A stretch of DNA of 64,000 nucleotides from Spirochaetota bacterium (GTDB taxonomy: Bacteria; Spirochaetota; JAGLSM01; JAKPMW01), in NCBI GenBank assembly GCA_031283155.1, contig JAITCI010000003.1, positions 22,118-86,117 on the forward strand, given 5' to 3'. The position numbers and the translations under genes are program-made. The notes beneath the pieces were generated by a model. The model was not told the origin of the DNA. It saw nothing but the letters and a program-made list of their open reading frames with translations, and did not search any database. Positions 28,498 to 38,360 of this stretch are shown piece by piece; positions within the stretch are counted from its first letter, which is position 1; every line of letters starts with the position of its first letter.

Positions 28498-29409
28498 TCA
28501 GCAGGACGAAATAATCGCAAAGATGATGACCACTGCTATGACCCCTAACAACAAGACCAGATCCCAGCCCCCTGCATCTTTTATATCCCAATCCAATCCT
28601 GGTTCTCTTACATCCCAGCTATACCCGCAGCTATTACACACAGCGTACTTGTGGTTCCTGACCGTTTCTTTTCTTTTCCGTACCAACATCCAGAGCAGCC
28701 ACAGACCGCCCGTGAGCAGAATCCAAAACAGATTCCAAAGGCAAGAACGATGTTGCGACTGGACAAATGTATTGACGCCCACGTTCACCCTGTCGCTGTT
28801 ACACTTTGGACATTTCATACCATACATCTGCTGAGTAATTCCTCGCGATTCCGAAAGCCGGTGTGCCGGAGGCATACCGCCAAGCATGGATCCGCAGTGT
28901 TTGCACTTAATAGCTCCATCAGCTATTTCTTCTTTGCAAAATGGACAAAACATCTGCTGAGTAATTCCGCGTGACTCCGGAAGCCGGTATACCGGAAGCA
29001 TCTCGTTCTGCTGAATAATTTTGTGCGATTCCGGAAGCATATAAGCCTGTGGAATCTCGTCAAGCATAACCCCGCAGCGTTTACACAGAATAGCTCCATC
29101 GTCGATTTCTTCGTTGCAAAATGGACAAAACTTCTGCTGCGTAACTTCGCGCGATTCCGAAAGATTGTTCTTTCCCCTCTGGATTTTTGCGGTTTCCGTT
29201 TTGTCCCCCACAAAATTGTTCTGAATGAGTTGCCGCAGTTCCTTTTCGTCATTCTCAAACTGGTTTGCGGGAGATATGCAAGCCTGCGGCATCTCGCCAA
29301 GCATGGATCCACAGTGTTTACACTTAATAGCTCCATCAGCTATCAAGAAAAATTGGAAAAAGAATATCCTGGCAGAAATGGAAACCGTGATCCAAAAGCA
29401 TATAGACAA
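28498..29409 (-). CDS. Zinc-ribbon-repeat membrane protein, apparently 5'-truncated
   Basis: Repeats FCPFCKEEIADGAIKCKHCGSMLG (two full, one truncated at the N-terminus), another CPKC...CNSCG ribbon, TM segments near the C-terminus. Confidence 0.6.
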   Translation of the reverse strand: MSICFWITVSISARIFFFQFFLIADGAIKCKHCGSMLGEMPQACISPANQFENDEKELRQLIQNNFVGDKTETAKIQRGKNNLSESREVTQQKFCPFCNEEIDDGAILCKRCGVMLDEIPQAYMLPESHKIIQQNEMLPVYRLPESRGITQQMFCPFCKEEIADGAIKCKHCGSMLGGMPPAHRLSESRGITQQMYGMKCPKCNSDRVNVGVNTFVQSQHRSCLWNLFWILLTGGLWLLWMLVRKRKETVRNHKYAVCNSCGYSWDVREPGLDWDIKDAGGWDLVLLLGVIAVVIIFAIISSC

Positions 29410-29490
29410 AGAAAATTAAGGATGTCGCTTTTACGAGAGCCGAGGCGGGTGAAATCCTTCCCGCCCGAAGCTCCAGAAGGAGAATATGCT

Positions 29491-30501
29491 TTACAATTTT
29501 TTAATCAGCAACCTGTTATATATTTTTTTCCCGCCGATTATTGTACAGCATTTATAACCAATCCATCGCGCGGAATTCGCAATTCCCAAAATTTCAAATT
29601 GTTCCGGATTATATTTATCTGCAAATGTAATGGGAACGCCCATGACCCCATCGTAATCTACAGGTATATCTTTGTAAGTGGATACTTCGATCACATCACA
29701 ATTATCATATTTTGGATATTCTCCGGGATTATATTTTTTATACAATACCAGCTTTTCGTGCCTTTTGGCATGATCCAGATTTGTGAACCACATAATACTG
29801 CCTTTACTGAAATACCGGATACCATTTTCAACTTTTTTTCTTGATTCCGTTTGTATTTCATAATGCGGAGGAACCTGAAACCACTTTGTACCGCCGTTAT
29901 CGACTCCCGGCCAGATTTTATTTTCTTTAATGAGCAAAAAAGTTTCTTTATATGAAAGCGCGTTTACGTCGCCAATTATAATAAACTTCTTTTTATGCTC
30001 AATGAGCTGCGCGACATATTCCCGGAATAATGAAAATGGCGGGTTTGTCACCACAATATCAGATCGCTGCAACAGCTCTATACATTCCGGCGAACGAAAA
30101 TCGCCGCTCATGGATCGCGTGGGCTCGTTCGTGAATAAAACGCCCTGTTCACCCTGCTCAAAATTCTGCTTCAGCGGCTTTTTCCTGCTTTTGATAATCG
30201 CCTTCTGCACTACTGCCTGCTTATCACCCCGCGCGTCGATACCGCCTTCGTATTCCAGCATATAGCTGGGCTTGTCCAGCTCAAAATGGGTGGTGATGAG
30301 CTTTTTCAAACCAAGCCGCTCAAAGTTGACGATAAAATAATACCAGAAATTGGAAGTTTCGGGATCGTCGCAGTTACAAAATACCACCTTGCCCTTAAAA
30401 TGCTTTGTATAATGCCCAAGTTCCTTTTCAATATCAGAAAGCTGCGTGTAAAATTCGTCGACTTTTTGCCGCCTTGCGTTGGATAAACTCATATTTGCCA
30501 T
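29491..30501 (-). CDS. Adenine-specific DNA methyltransferase, M.EcoRI family
   Basis: SNARRQKVDEFYTQLSDIEKEL, GKVVFCNCDDPETSNFWYYFIVNFERLGLKKLITTHF, SDIVVTNPPFSLFREYVAQLIEHKKKFIIIGDVNA. Confidence 0.93.
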   Translation of the reverse strand: MANMSLSNARRQKVDEFYTQLSDIEKELGHYTKHFKGKVVFCNCDDPETSNFWYYFIVNFERLGLKKLITTHFELDKPSYMLEYEGGIDARGDKQAVVQKAIIKSRKKPLKQNFEQGEQGVLFTNEPTRSMSGDFRSPECIELLQRSDIVVTNPPFSLFREYVAQLIEHKKKFIIIGDVNALSYKETFLLIKENKIWPGVDNGGTKWFQVPPHYEIQTESRKKVENGIRYFSKGSIMWFTNLDHAKRHEKLVLYKKYNPGEYPKYDNCDVIEVSTYKDIPVDYDGVMGVPITFADKYNPEQFEILGIANSARWIGYKCCTIIGGKKIYNRLLIKKL

Positions 30502-30668
30502 GATATACGTGCTTCTCCCTGTACATTGCGCTCGCCGCTATTGGTGGAGTATAGCATCCTACTCCGGCGGCGAGTACCCCCAAAAAAGAAGTGCTCAGCC
30601 CGTATTCCCCGCCCGCTCATTTTTCCCTATCTTTCGGGTGCCAAGGGCAAACCATTTCCGGAGGAGTT

Positions 30669-31181
30669 ATGGCAAGGATCGTACTCATTATTGCGCAGGA
30701 AGGTTTTCGGGATGAGGAGTACGCCGTCCCCAGGCGCATTCTGGCCGATGCGGGGCATGAGGTACGCACTGCGTCGCGCGCGCGGGGGGTAGCAATGGGC
30801 AAGCTCGGTATGCGCACCGAGGCGGAATTTGCGCTGGACGAACTCAAGGCGGCGGATTTTGGCGCGATTATATGCGTGGGCGGACCCGGTTCCACGCAGT
30901 TTTGGGACGACGCGCCGCTGCATACGCTGCTTTGCGAAGGCCTGGCGCAGGGGAAGATCATTGGCGGTATTTGCAGCGCGGCGGTCACGCTTGCGCGCGC
31001 GGGCGTACTCCAGGGCAAACGCGCGACGGTTTTTCCGGGCGACGCGGACGAATTCAAACCGTATGTCGGGCAGTACACCGCCGGAACCTGCGAACGCGAT
31101 GGTCTGTGTGTTACCGCAAACGGTCCTGCCGCTGCGGAGGAATTCGGCAACACGATTCGGGATGCGTTACAGCGTACATAG
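30669..31181 (+). CDS. DJ-1/PfpI family protein
   Basis: MARIVLIIAQEGFRDEEYAVPRRILADAGHEV...IICVGGPGSTQFW...GGICSAAVTLARAGVLQGKRAT; GGAGGAGTT RBS. Confidence 0.9.
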   Translation: MARIVLIIAQEGFRDEEYAVPRRILADAGHEVRTASRARGVAMGKLGMRTEAEFALDELKAADFGAIICVGGPGSTQFWDDAPLHTLLCEGLAQGKIIGGICSAAVTLARAGVLQGKRATVFPGDADEFKPYVGQYTAGTCERDGLCVTANGPAAAEEFGNTIRDALQRT

Positions 31182-31332
31182 CCGCCGGTAAGCAGTGGAA
31201 CTTCGTCTTCCTCCCAGGTAAAGCGCCTGTCTGGGGAGGGATCGGAATACAGCCTTCCGCGCAAAAAATTTTACGGCTGAACGCACATTCTCATGTTTCA
31301 AATGCCCCCTCGCCAAAATCGCCATTACCCAT

Positions 31333-31436
31333 TTATGCCCTGTGGGTACAGGGCATAAGCCGTTCCCGAAGCACGTACTCCTACTTCGGAAGCGCTCGGG
31401 ACACAACTTCCTGTTGTAGGAGGTGCTTCCCGTCCG
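31333..31436. repeat. Intergenic hairpin cluster
   Basis: TTATGCCCTGTGGGTACAGGGCATAA (31333-31358) and ACAACTTCCTGTTGT (31403-31417), between convergent genes. Confidence 0.6.
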
Positions 31437-31509
31437 GGGAAGCAGGCGCAGCCCCCTCGCGCTGACCTTCCGCGAATAAAAACACAACGCTCTGCGTCCA
31501 TGTACTTGA

Positions 31510-34269
31510 CTACTCGTCCTTAACCAGAATGAATTCCACCCGCCGGTTGCGGGCGCGGCCTTCCTCCGTGGCATTGGACGCGACCGGCACAGATAAGCCA
31601 AGACCCTTTGCGATCATCCGCTTGTCCTCAATACCGCGCCGCAGAAGATAGCGGAGTACGGTACGCGCGCGTCTCGTGGAAAGCATCAGGTTGTATTCCT
31701 CGCCGCCGATGCTGTCGCTGTGGCCTTCGATGATGATTTTGTAGTCGCCGTAGCGCTTCAAAACTTCGGCGACGCGGTTTAATACAGGGCTCTCTTCCCG
31801 TTCAAGCTCCCATTGGTTATACGCAAATTCGATGTTCGTCAGCAGGATCTTTAACCCTCGCGGCGTACGGATGACCAGGATATCTATATCGACGGACACG
31901 ATGTTCGATGTACCCGCATTGCCGATGATATCTCCTGCCTTCGCCTCAAGGGTATACGTAGCGGCGCTTTCGACCAATTCCCCGGAGTCGCCCTTGCCGT
32001 CCCATTGAATGGAAATGGTTTTTGTTTTTGGACTTTCGCCGGAGAATGATTTGAAGATCTGACCGCTGTTTTTGATATCGATCCGCCAGTTGGAAATGAC
32101 TTCGGCTTCCGCAAAATCGAGACTGATCCGAAGCCGCTTATTGTCCCCGCTGTCGTCCGGCGCGTAGAGCCTGGGCTGGGCGTCGAGCTTCAGGAGAGGT
32201 GCCTGGGTTAATATCCGGATTGGCTGCGTTTTGGTGCGCGGCGAATCACCATCCATGTATTCCGCCTGAAGGGTGTAATTGTATATCCCGTCGGGAAGGA
32301 TGGCACCCTCCGCATTGCGGCCATCCCAGGCGATCTCGCGCGGCGGAGCGCTCTTGCTCTCAAAGCTCCTCTGTACCGAGCCTTCGCGGTCGGTAACTGT
32401 CAGCTTCCAGTTCTCGAGGAGATCGCGCGTTTCGAGTTCCGGACTGAAACGAACGCTGCCAAAGCCCGAATCGCTGCCGGGCGCAAAGATCTCCGCAGAG
32501 GCGCTCACCTTGATCGCGCGTACGCGCGTGGAAAGGACAATGCCGCCGGATTTGCGGGAAACGCTGTTGCCTGCGGGCTCTCTCCCCTCCAGCCTGTATT
32601 CGTAATTGCCGTCTGCGGCTGTCCTGCCGTTATCATCCTTGCCGTCCCAGGTGAACCGCGAAGGCGCGTTCTCTCCCCAGGAGAAGGTGCGCACGACTTT
32701 GCCGTTCGTGTCGGTTATATATCCCGTCCAGCGCGTATCCCGCCCGGTGAGCGTCTGCTCAATCGTAAGGAGATCCCTGCCTTTGCCCCTGTTCGGCGAG
32801 AAGAGCGAGAGCTTGATATCAACCTCCGCTTGGGGCTGCGCCGTTCTGATTTCAACGGGTTTGATTTGCGAAACCCCCTCGTTGCCGCGCGCGTCCTGTA
32901 CCTTGAGCTGGTACAGATATGTGCCGTCACCGAGAATTTTACCTGCGTCGTCGCGCCCGTCCCACTCCCAGGATGACGGCACCGAGACGTTCCTCCGCGA
33001 TGAAAAGAGGATGGTAAAGAATTTTCCCGGGGTAAGGCGCTGCCCTGTTTCGTCTTTGTTGCCGATCTGGCGCACCACGCGGTTATTGGCGTCCCTGATG
33101 GTGACTTGCCAGCCCGCGATCTCCTGTTTGGCGTCCGCAAGCAAATCAAAGGTGGTGGTATCCTGTATGCCGTCATCGTTCGGCGAGAAATACCGGTAAC
33201 GGCTCTTGATATCCGGCGCGGGCGGCACATAGTCGCGCGAACCGAATATGAGGTTCATGGTCAGAAAGTGTCCAACCTCGCGGGTTCCGTTATAAGAAAA
33301 CGGAACCATCGCCCAGGAAAGATCAAAGCCGAAAGCGGGAAAGACGCTGCGCAGATCCAGTCCGAGACCCAGCGAGAAAGGACCGAGACCGCTGTTCCCG
33401 AGCATGAGACCGAGATGCAGGCGCGCGATACCGAATGCGCTGCCGCTGATACCTCCGGAATAGCGCACCGAGGCGTCGTCAAAGGAAAACCCGAGCGCGT
33501 GATTTGTCTCGAGCCTGAATATCTTGTCCTTGAAAAAAGTAAATTCAAAACCGGCCAGCGCCTGCGGATCGGGATATTGCTTCCAGTTTTCCCAGGTGAT
33601 ATTCAGTCCGATGTTGTTGAGTGAAAACGAAAAAATCCGGTCAAAAAATCCGAAGCCCTCCTCGCGCTGCGAAGCCGCGATCTCCTGTACGGTTCCGTTT
33701 TGAAGAATGATAAAACCAAGATCGATCCCGGTACCCAGATGCGCTTTGGCTTCTCCCGAAGAATCGGGATGGCTGTTCGCGAAAAACAGACCCGCTCCTA
33801 ATCCGAAGTGAAAATTGGGCGTGATGAGCTTCGATAGATTTCCTCTGGCCGCAACGCCCGCGCCTGCGTTCCGGTTGGTGACGGTGCCGGTATTTCTGAC
33901 AAGCAGATTAAACGTCAGTACGCCGAAGTCTTCCGGGAGGGAGAGGCCAATATCCGCCAGGGAATCGGGCGTCCCGAGCGCCCCGTATCCCAGCCCGATC
34001 AGCAGATTCTCGGAGAGGGCAAGCGCGGCGGGGTTGCGGATAACGTCAAATACGCTTCCGCGTCCCGAACCGCCCTCTCCGCCCAGCGCGAGATTTGCCG
34101 CGCCGCTGCCGGTGTAGAACCACTGGGAGCCGGGCAGTCTGGGATCTGCCGCATCCGCCATACAGGGCAGGGAGAGCGCGATGACTGCGAAAGTGAGTAT
34201 GCGCAAGCGAAAAAGCAATTTCCCACGGAGGAAATTTTCGGTTCTGCGCGGGATTGTATCCGAAATCAA
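31510..34269 (-). CDS. Exported OmpA-family protein with FlgD-like Ig repeats
   Basis: Signal-like N-terminus, several WDGKDDNGRxxADGxYxYxLE repeats, C-terminal OmpA domain IIIEGHSDSIGGEEYNLMLSTRRARTVLRYLLRRGI. Probably a TTG start. Confidence 0.88.
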   Translation of the reverse strand: MISDTIPRRTENFLRGKLLFRLRILTFAVIALSLPCMADAADPRLPGSQWFYTGSGAANLALGGEGGSGRGSVFDVIRNPAALALSENLLIGLGYGALGTPDSLADIGLSLPEDFGVLTFNLLVRNTGTVTNRNAGAGVAARGNLSKLITPNFHFGLGAGLFFANSHPDSSGEAKAHLGTGIDLGFIILQNGTVQEIAASQREEGFGFFDRIFSFSLNNIGLNITWENWKQYPDPQALAGFEFTFFKDKIFRLETNHALGFSFDDASVRYSGGISGSAFGIARLHLGLMLGNSGLGPFSLGLGLDLRSVFPAFGFDLSWAMVPFSYNGTREVGHFLTMNLIFGSRDYVPPAPDIKSRYRYFSPNDDGIQDTTTFDLLADAKQEIAGWQVTIRDANNRVVRQIGNKDETGQRLTPGKFFTILFSSRRNVSVPSSWEWDGRDDAGKILGDGTYLYQLKVQDARGNEGVSQIKPVEIRTAQPQAEVDIKLSLFSPNRGKGRDLLTIEQTLTGRDTRWTGYITDTNGKVVRTFSWGENAPSRFTWDGKDDNGRTAADGNYEYRLEGREPAGNSVSRKSGGIVLSTRVRAIKVSASAEIFAPGSDSGFGSVRFSPELETRDLLENWKLTVTDREGSVQRSFESKSAPPREIAWDGRNAEGAILPDGIYNYTLQAEYMDGDSPRTKTQPIRILTQAPLLKLDAQPRLYAPDDSGDNKRLRISLDFAEAEVISNWRIDIKNSGQIFKSFSGESPKTKTISIQWDGKGDSGELVESAATYTLEAKAGDIIGNAGTSNIVSVDIDILVIRTPRGLKILLTNIEFAYNQWELEREESPVLNRVAEVLKRYGDYKIIIEGHSDSIGGEEYNLMLSTRRARTVLRYLLRRGIEDKRMIAKGLGLSVPVASNATEEGRARNRRVEFILVKDE

Positions 34270-35852
34270 TTGTCCAGATCCTGATGAAAATAGCGTTCAA
34301 TGTCCCTTCGCTTGGGATTCAGGCTGATCTGCGAACGCGCAAGCCGATCCAGCGCTTCGAGCTGATCTTTTAAGATATTTTTTGCCAGATCATTTTCCTG
34401 AATGGTCTTTTGTTCCATAACAGCCTTGTAAATCCCGATGGCTTTCAGATAATTCCGTTGCGTTTCCGCGCCCTTTGCGCTGTTCAGCATATGCCGGAAG
34501 TGCAGGAGGGGCGAGGCAATGGGAAGCATATCCCAGTTGTACGGAGCGAGGTTGGGACTCTCGCGAAGGATGAGGTCTTCCTCTGTTTTGAATTTCTGCT
34601 CTTCCTTTTGATCCATGGCAATGGTCATGACGGGCGCGCCGCCATATCCGGGCATACCCGCCTGTGGATATGGCGGCATTTGCCCCGCGCCATGCGTGAA
34701 CGGAGAGGATGGCGGCGGATGACCCCCGCCCATCATCGGAGGCGGCTGCATGGCTGCACTTCCGGGAGTTTGTCCTTCGGTTTGCTGTTTTGCCGTCATC
34801 TGCGAAGAGGGCGGGGATGGAGGCTGCTGCGGTGGTTTTGGTGAAGCGCTTTCGGCGCCGCCTGCGGCATTGCTCCAGGCCTCTTCCAGAAATTCCGTGA
34901 GATCATCGAGACCGTCTGCGCCGCCTCCTCCTTTGCCGCCTCCTCCTTTGCCGCCTCCGCCTGCGCCGCCTCCGCCTGCGCCATCTCCGCCCGCGCCGTC
35001 TCCGCCTCCGCCGTCTCCGCCTCCGCCTTCACCGCCTGCGCCGCCTCCGCCTTCACCGCCTTCCCCCTCGGAATCTTGATTTCCAAGCTGTTCCTGGAAC
35101 AGGCGATCGAGTTTCGGCGTGGAGGCAAGCTGGATGTTCACATTTTCGATATTGTGAATGACCGTCGAGGCGTCATGGCTGCGCGAGCGATACTCGTTTG
35201 CGAGATCCTCCGACTGGGACAGCAGATCCTGGAATTCGCTCATCTTTCGCGAATCCAGAATGGGCTGGTTGGCGTTGAGATCCAATTGACTCAGGGCTTC
35301 CTGCAGATCCACAAGCGCTTTACGGATAAAGAGGCGCGACTTGACCTGCTTTTCAGAGATACCATGGATCATGTTCTTATAATACTGCTCCACCTCGGAG
35401 AGCTTGCCCTCAAGCTTATCCTGGTTACTGCGCATACGATCAAGGATCTGCTCCCCGCGCTCATCGCGTTCGTGGAGTTCTTTTGTGACCATGTCGCGGA
35501 TCTCGCCGACGGAATGGCTGATGTTGTCCTTGTATTCGTCAACGGCGAGTTTGAGCTGTTCCAGGCGGAAACCATGTGTGGAGGAACGCTCAGTATTCAG
35601 CGAGAGCTTCTCATCCCGCGCCTGGACTTCTTTTTCAAGCTTTCGCACCTTTGCCATGAGTTCGTTGATGCGCTTGAGTTTTTTCTCGTTGTCTTCGGAG
35701 AGCAGGCTTATCTGATTTTCGTTGATCTTGTCATTCTGCGCAGCCGACTCCTTCAGGGTACTGATGATTTTGTCTTTTTCCCTGATGATGTCCAGCATTG
35801 CGCTCGAGTCGCTGCCTGCTTCCTCTTCGATAAAATCATTATCTTCCGGCAT
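34266..35852 (-). CDS. Coiled-coil protein with long Gly-rich low-complexity linker
   Basis: 528 aa: N-terminal coiled coil, GEGGEGGGGAGGEGGGGDGGGGDGAGGDGAGGGGAGGGGKGGGGKGGGGAD, Pro-rich segment, conserved-looking C-terminus. Confidence 0.75.
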   Translation of the reverse strand: MPEDNDFIEEEAGSDSSAMLDIIREKDKIISTLKESAAQNDKINENQISLLSEDNEKKLKRINELMAKVRKLEKEVQARDEKLSLNTERSSTHGFRLEQLKLAVDEYKDNISHSVGEIRDMVTKELHERDERGEQILDRMRSNQDKLEGKLSEVEQYYKNMIHGISEKQVKSRLFIRKALVDLQEALSQLDLNANQPILDSRKMSEFQDLLSQSEDLANEYRSRSHDASTVIHNIENVNIQLASTPKLDRLFQEQLGNQDSEGEGGEGGGGAGGEGGGGDGGGGDGAGGDGAGGGGAGGGGKGGGGKGGGGADGLDDLTEFLEEAWSNAAGGAESASPKPPQQPPSPPSSQMTAKQQTEGQTPGSAAMQPPPMMGGGHPPPSSPFTHGAGQMPPYPQAGMPGYGGAPVMTIAMDQKEEQKFKTEEDLILRESPNLAPYNWDMLPIASPLLHFRHMLNSAKGAETQRNYLKAIGIYKAVMEQKTIQENDLAKNILKDQLEALDRLARSQISLNPKRRDIERYFHQDLDN

Positions 35853-36044
35853 GGGGTACCTTTATCCTGCAAGAATTGCGTCCCTGAAGCAAACCTCCGG
35901 CAAAAGCGGCTGTCTGCACTCCGGAACTTTCCACATCAAATATCGGCAGAAGTATACCATGAAAAAACGCTTTCATTCCAGAGCGCTCTGTTTGCGTATC
36001 TTAAAGGGAATGGTTCACCAGTAATCTGCCCGGGAGACGGATTC

Positions 36045-36701
36045 ATGTCTGTGCTTCGTTCGATCATCCATGCCTTTTGCGAAGCGCCCGTTTTATGTCT
36101 AGCTTTATTTGCCCTTATTCCGCTCGGATTTTTGCTGCATATTCTGGCCGCCTGCATTCCCGCGATCCTGTTTGTTCTGGCGCTCTTTTTTTTCCGCGAT
36201 CCCGAACGCGCGACGCCCCGGGACGATGCTGTTCTGTATGCGAGCGCGGACGGAAAGGTACTGCGTATGGAGGAAGCGGAGTATGCGGGCATATCCGGAG
36301 GGAAGGGCTGGCGTGTGCTTATTTTTATGTCGCCGCTTAACGTGCATCGGAACAGAGCGCCGATGCACGGGCGGGTTCAGGAAGTCCGGTATAAAAAAGG
36401 TGAATTTTTGCCCGCCTTTCGGGAGGGAATGCACCTTGTGAATGAGCGGGCAAGCGTGGTATTTCAAAGCCCGGATGACGCCTCCCGCCGTGTTGTGGTG
36501 ACGCAGATCGCGGGAATTCTGGCACGGCGAATCGTCTGCCGCGCCGAGGTCGGCGTGGAATATGCGCAGGGCGAACAATTTGGTCTCATACGGTTTGGTT
36601 CCGCGAATGAAATGATTTTTGATTCCGAATGGCAGCCTTTGGTTCAGGAAGGGACCCGCGTTCGCGCGGGAGTAACGGTTATAGCGAGGAGAAAAGCATG
36701 A
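36045..36701 (+). CDS. psd: Phosphatidylserine decarboxylase (short, archaeal-type)
   Basis: FFFRDPERATP, VLYASADGKV, FMSPLNVHRNRAPMHG, RFGSANEMIF; TGA overlaps pssA ATG. Confidence 0.92.
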   Translation: MSVLRSIIHAFCEAPVLCLALFALIPLGFLLHILAACIPAILFVLALFFFRDPERATPRDDAVLYASADGKVLRMEEAEYAGISGGKGWRVLIFMSPLNVHRNRAPMHGRVQEVRYKKGEFLPAFREGMHLVNERASVVFQSPDDASRRVVVTQIAGILARRIVCRAEVGVEYAQGEQFGLIRFGSANEMIFDSEWQPLVQEGTRVRAGVTVIARRKA

Positions 36702-37492
36702 GCCTGACCTGGATTCCAAACTCTTTCACATTGGGCAATCTCTTCTTTGGTTTTGTCGCCATGCTGGCCGCGCTTCGCGGGCGGTTTGATCTTGCCTCTC
36801 TCTTTATTTTCGCCTGTATGCTCCTGGATATGTTTGACGGCAGGATCTCGCGCGCGATCAAGGGAGAGAATCCCATTGGGAAGGAACTCGATTCCCTCGC
36901 GGATATGCTCTCTTTCGGGGTCGCCCCCGGGGTCATTTTTTACGCCGCTTTTTTGGGCAACAATCCCATATACTCCGATATTGCGCCGCTTGTGACCGGG
37001 GGCGATCTCTTGCAGCTTACCGAATATAATTCGACGCATATCCTCTTTGGGGCACTTGCCTTTCTCTTTCCCTTTGCGGCGGCTCTTCGTCTTGCGCGGT
37101 TCAACCTGGGCGGGAGCGATGCGGCGTATAGCGGCTGCCCCTCAACGACTGCGGGCGGACTTGTGGTTGTGCTGACCTGTTTTTCCAAGATACCGCATAT
37201 GTTTTTTATGGAAGACTATAACTTCGAGATACCGAGCGTTCTTCTGATCATTCTTTTTGTGTGTATTGCTTTTCTGATGCTTGTCCATATACCCTTTTCA
37301 AAACCGCAAAAATCGCTGTTTCGCAAGTCAAGCTTGTCACAACCCCTGTTTTTGGTGTACAATCTGATGATAATTGCTGCGCTGATATTGTTTTTTAAGC
37401 ATTTTTTGCTTCTGGTCGGGATTATGTATGTGATCTGGTCGCTTGTACGGGGAATTCAGTCCGCGAAGGCTTCCATACAGGCACGTAAATGA
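36698..37492 (+). CDS. pssA: CDP-diacylglycerol--serine O-phosphatidyltransferase
   Basis: IPNSFTLGNLFFGF and LDMFDGRISRAIKGENPIGKELDSLADMLSFGVAPG (CDP-alcohol phosphotransferase motif). Confidence 0.94.
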   Translation: MSLTWIPNSFTLGNLFFGFVAMLAALRGRFDLASLFIFACMLLDMFDGRISRAIKGENPIGKELDSLADMLSFGVAPGVIFYAAFLGNNPIYSDIAPLVTGGDLLQLTEYNSTHILFGALAFLFPFAAALRLARFNLGGSDAAYSGCPSTTAGGLVVVLTCFSKIPHMFFMEDYNFEIPSVLLIILFVCIAFLMLVHIPFSKPQKSLFRKSSLSQPLFLVYNLMIIAALILFFKHFLLLVGIMYVIWSLVRGIQSAKASIQARK

Positions 37493-37501
37493 GGCGGGGT
37501 C

Positions 37502-38359
37502 ATGGATTCACCACAATTGGCCGGGATCATCAGAAAAGCGGCGAGCGAATCCGGTCGTTCTCCGATTGTAGCATTTGTTGATAAAAGCGGCTTGCCGCAG
37601 CTTGCGGTTTTGCCCTTTGCGCATATGAATCGTAATTGCACACTGGTTTTGCTTATGCCCGAGGCGCATCCGGCTACAGCGGTATTGCGCGCGCAGCCCT
37701 GGGTTGAGATCCATTTTGCCTCTGTCAAGCGGGATTGTTTCGCGCGTTTTGGAGGCAGAGCATTCATAAAGCAAATGGATGGTACGCTGGACAAGCTCAT
37801 CGAGGGGTATCCCTGGCTGGGATCCTGGTTTCAGGACGCCAGAAGGCAGGATTATGTGCTGATGCAGCTCCATACCCAGATCATCGCAATGGAGATGCTG
37901 GAAGGCGATTCCCCCTGGTATCAAACCTCGTATTATCGTGTTCAAAACGGAGAAGTCGTTCCGATCAACGCCGCGAGTACCGAGGCAATGCAGGAGATGG
38001 AAGCGGGGCAGCTTGAGACCGTACGCCGTATCATCACGCAAAACCGAAGCGAAATGATCCAATGCGTCGCGAAAAATAATTTCAGGGGTTTTGCGAATCA
38101 TGTCTCGGAGAGCTTTAATCCGCCCGAGGGCATAACCGTGGACGACTGGATCAATGCGCAATGGAAACTCTATAAGTCCATCAAACCGGGCAAGACGTCG
38201 TATAACTGGGGGCTGAACGGTTTTACGCACAAGCGTGACGGCAGTGTGGAATGCCGCTTCTTTCTGGAGATAACCGAAGGCACCGAAAAAAGGGCAAGTC
38301 AGCATCAGGAAATCTGGCTGCTTGAAGATACGGGATGGAAGCTGATTCGGGTTATCTGA
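37502..38359 (+). CDS. Pyridoxamine 5'-phosphate oxidase-like FMN-binding protein with C-terminal SnoaL-like domain (tentative)
   Basis: 285 aa ORF after pssA; N-terminal half resembles PNPOx-like split barrels, C-terminal half resembles SnoaL/NTF2-like; family assignment by eye. Confidence 0.5.
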   Translation: MDSPQLAGIIRKAASESGRSPIVAFVDKSGLPQLAVLPFAHMNRNCTLVLLMPEAHPATAVLRAQPWVEIHFASVKRDCFARFGGRAFIKQMDGTLDKLIEGYPWLGSWFQDARRQDYVLMQLHTQIIAMEMLEGDSPWYQTSYYRVQNGEVVPINAASTEAMQEMEAGQLETVRRIITQNRSEMIQCVAKNNFRGFANHVSESFNPPEGITVDDWINAQWKLYKSIKPGKTSYNWGLNGFTHKRDGSVECRFFLEITEGTEKRASQHQEIWLLEDTGWKLIRVI

Positions 38360-38360
38360 G

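Noticed and set aside
34750-35079. Pro-rich plus-strand ORF (PPPPLPPPPLPPPPAPPPP)
   Set aside because: Reverse frame of the Gly-rich tract; expected by-product of the repeat.
35076-36044. N-terminal ~320 codons of the 541-aa plus-strand ORF in the track
   Set aside because: Antisense to the coiled-coil gene; the psd protein starts at the ATG at 36045, where the homology begins.
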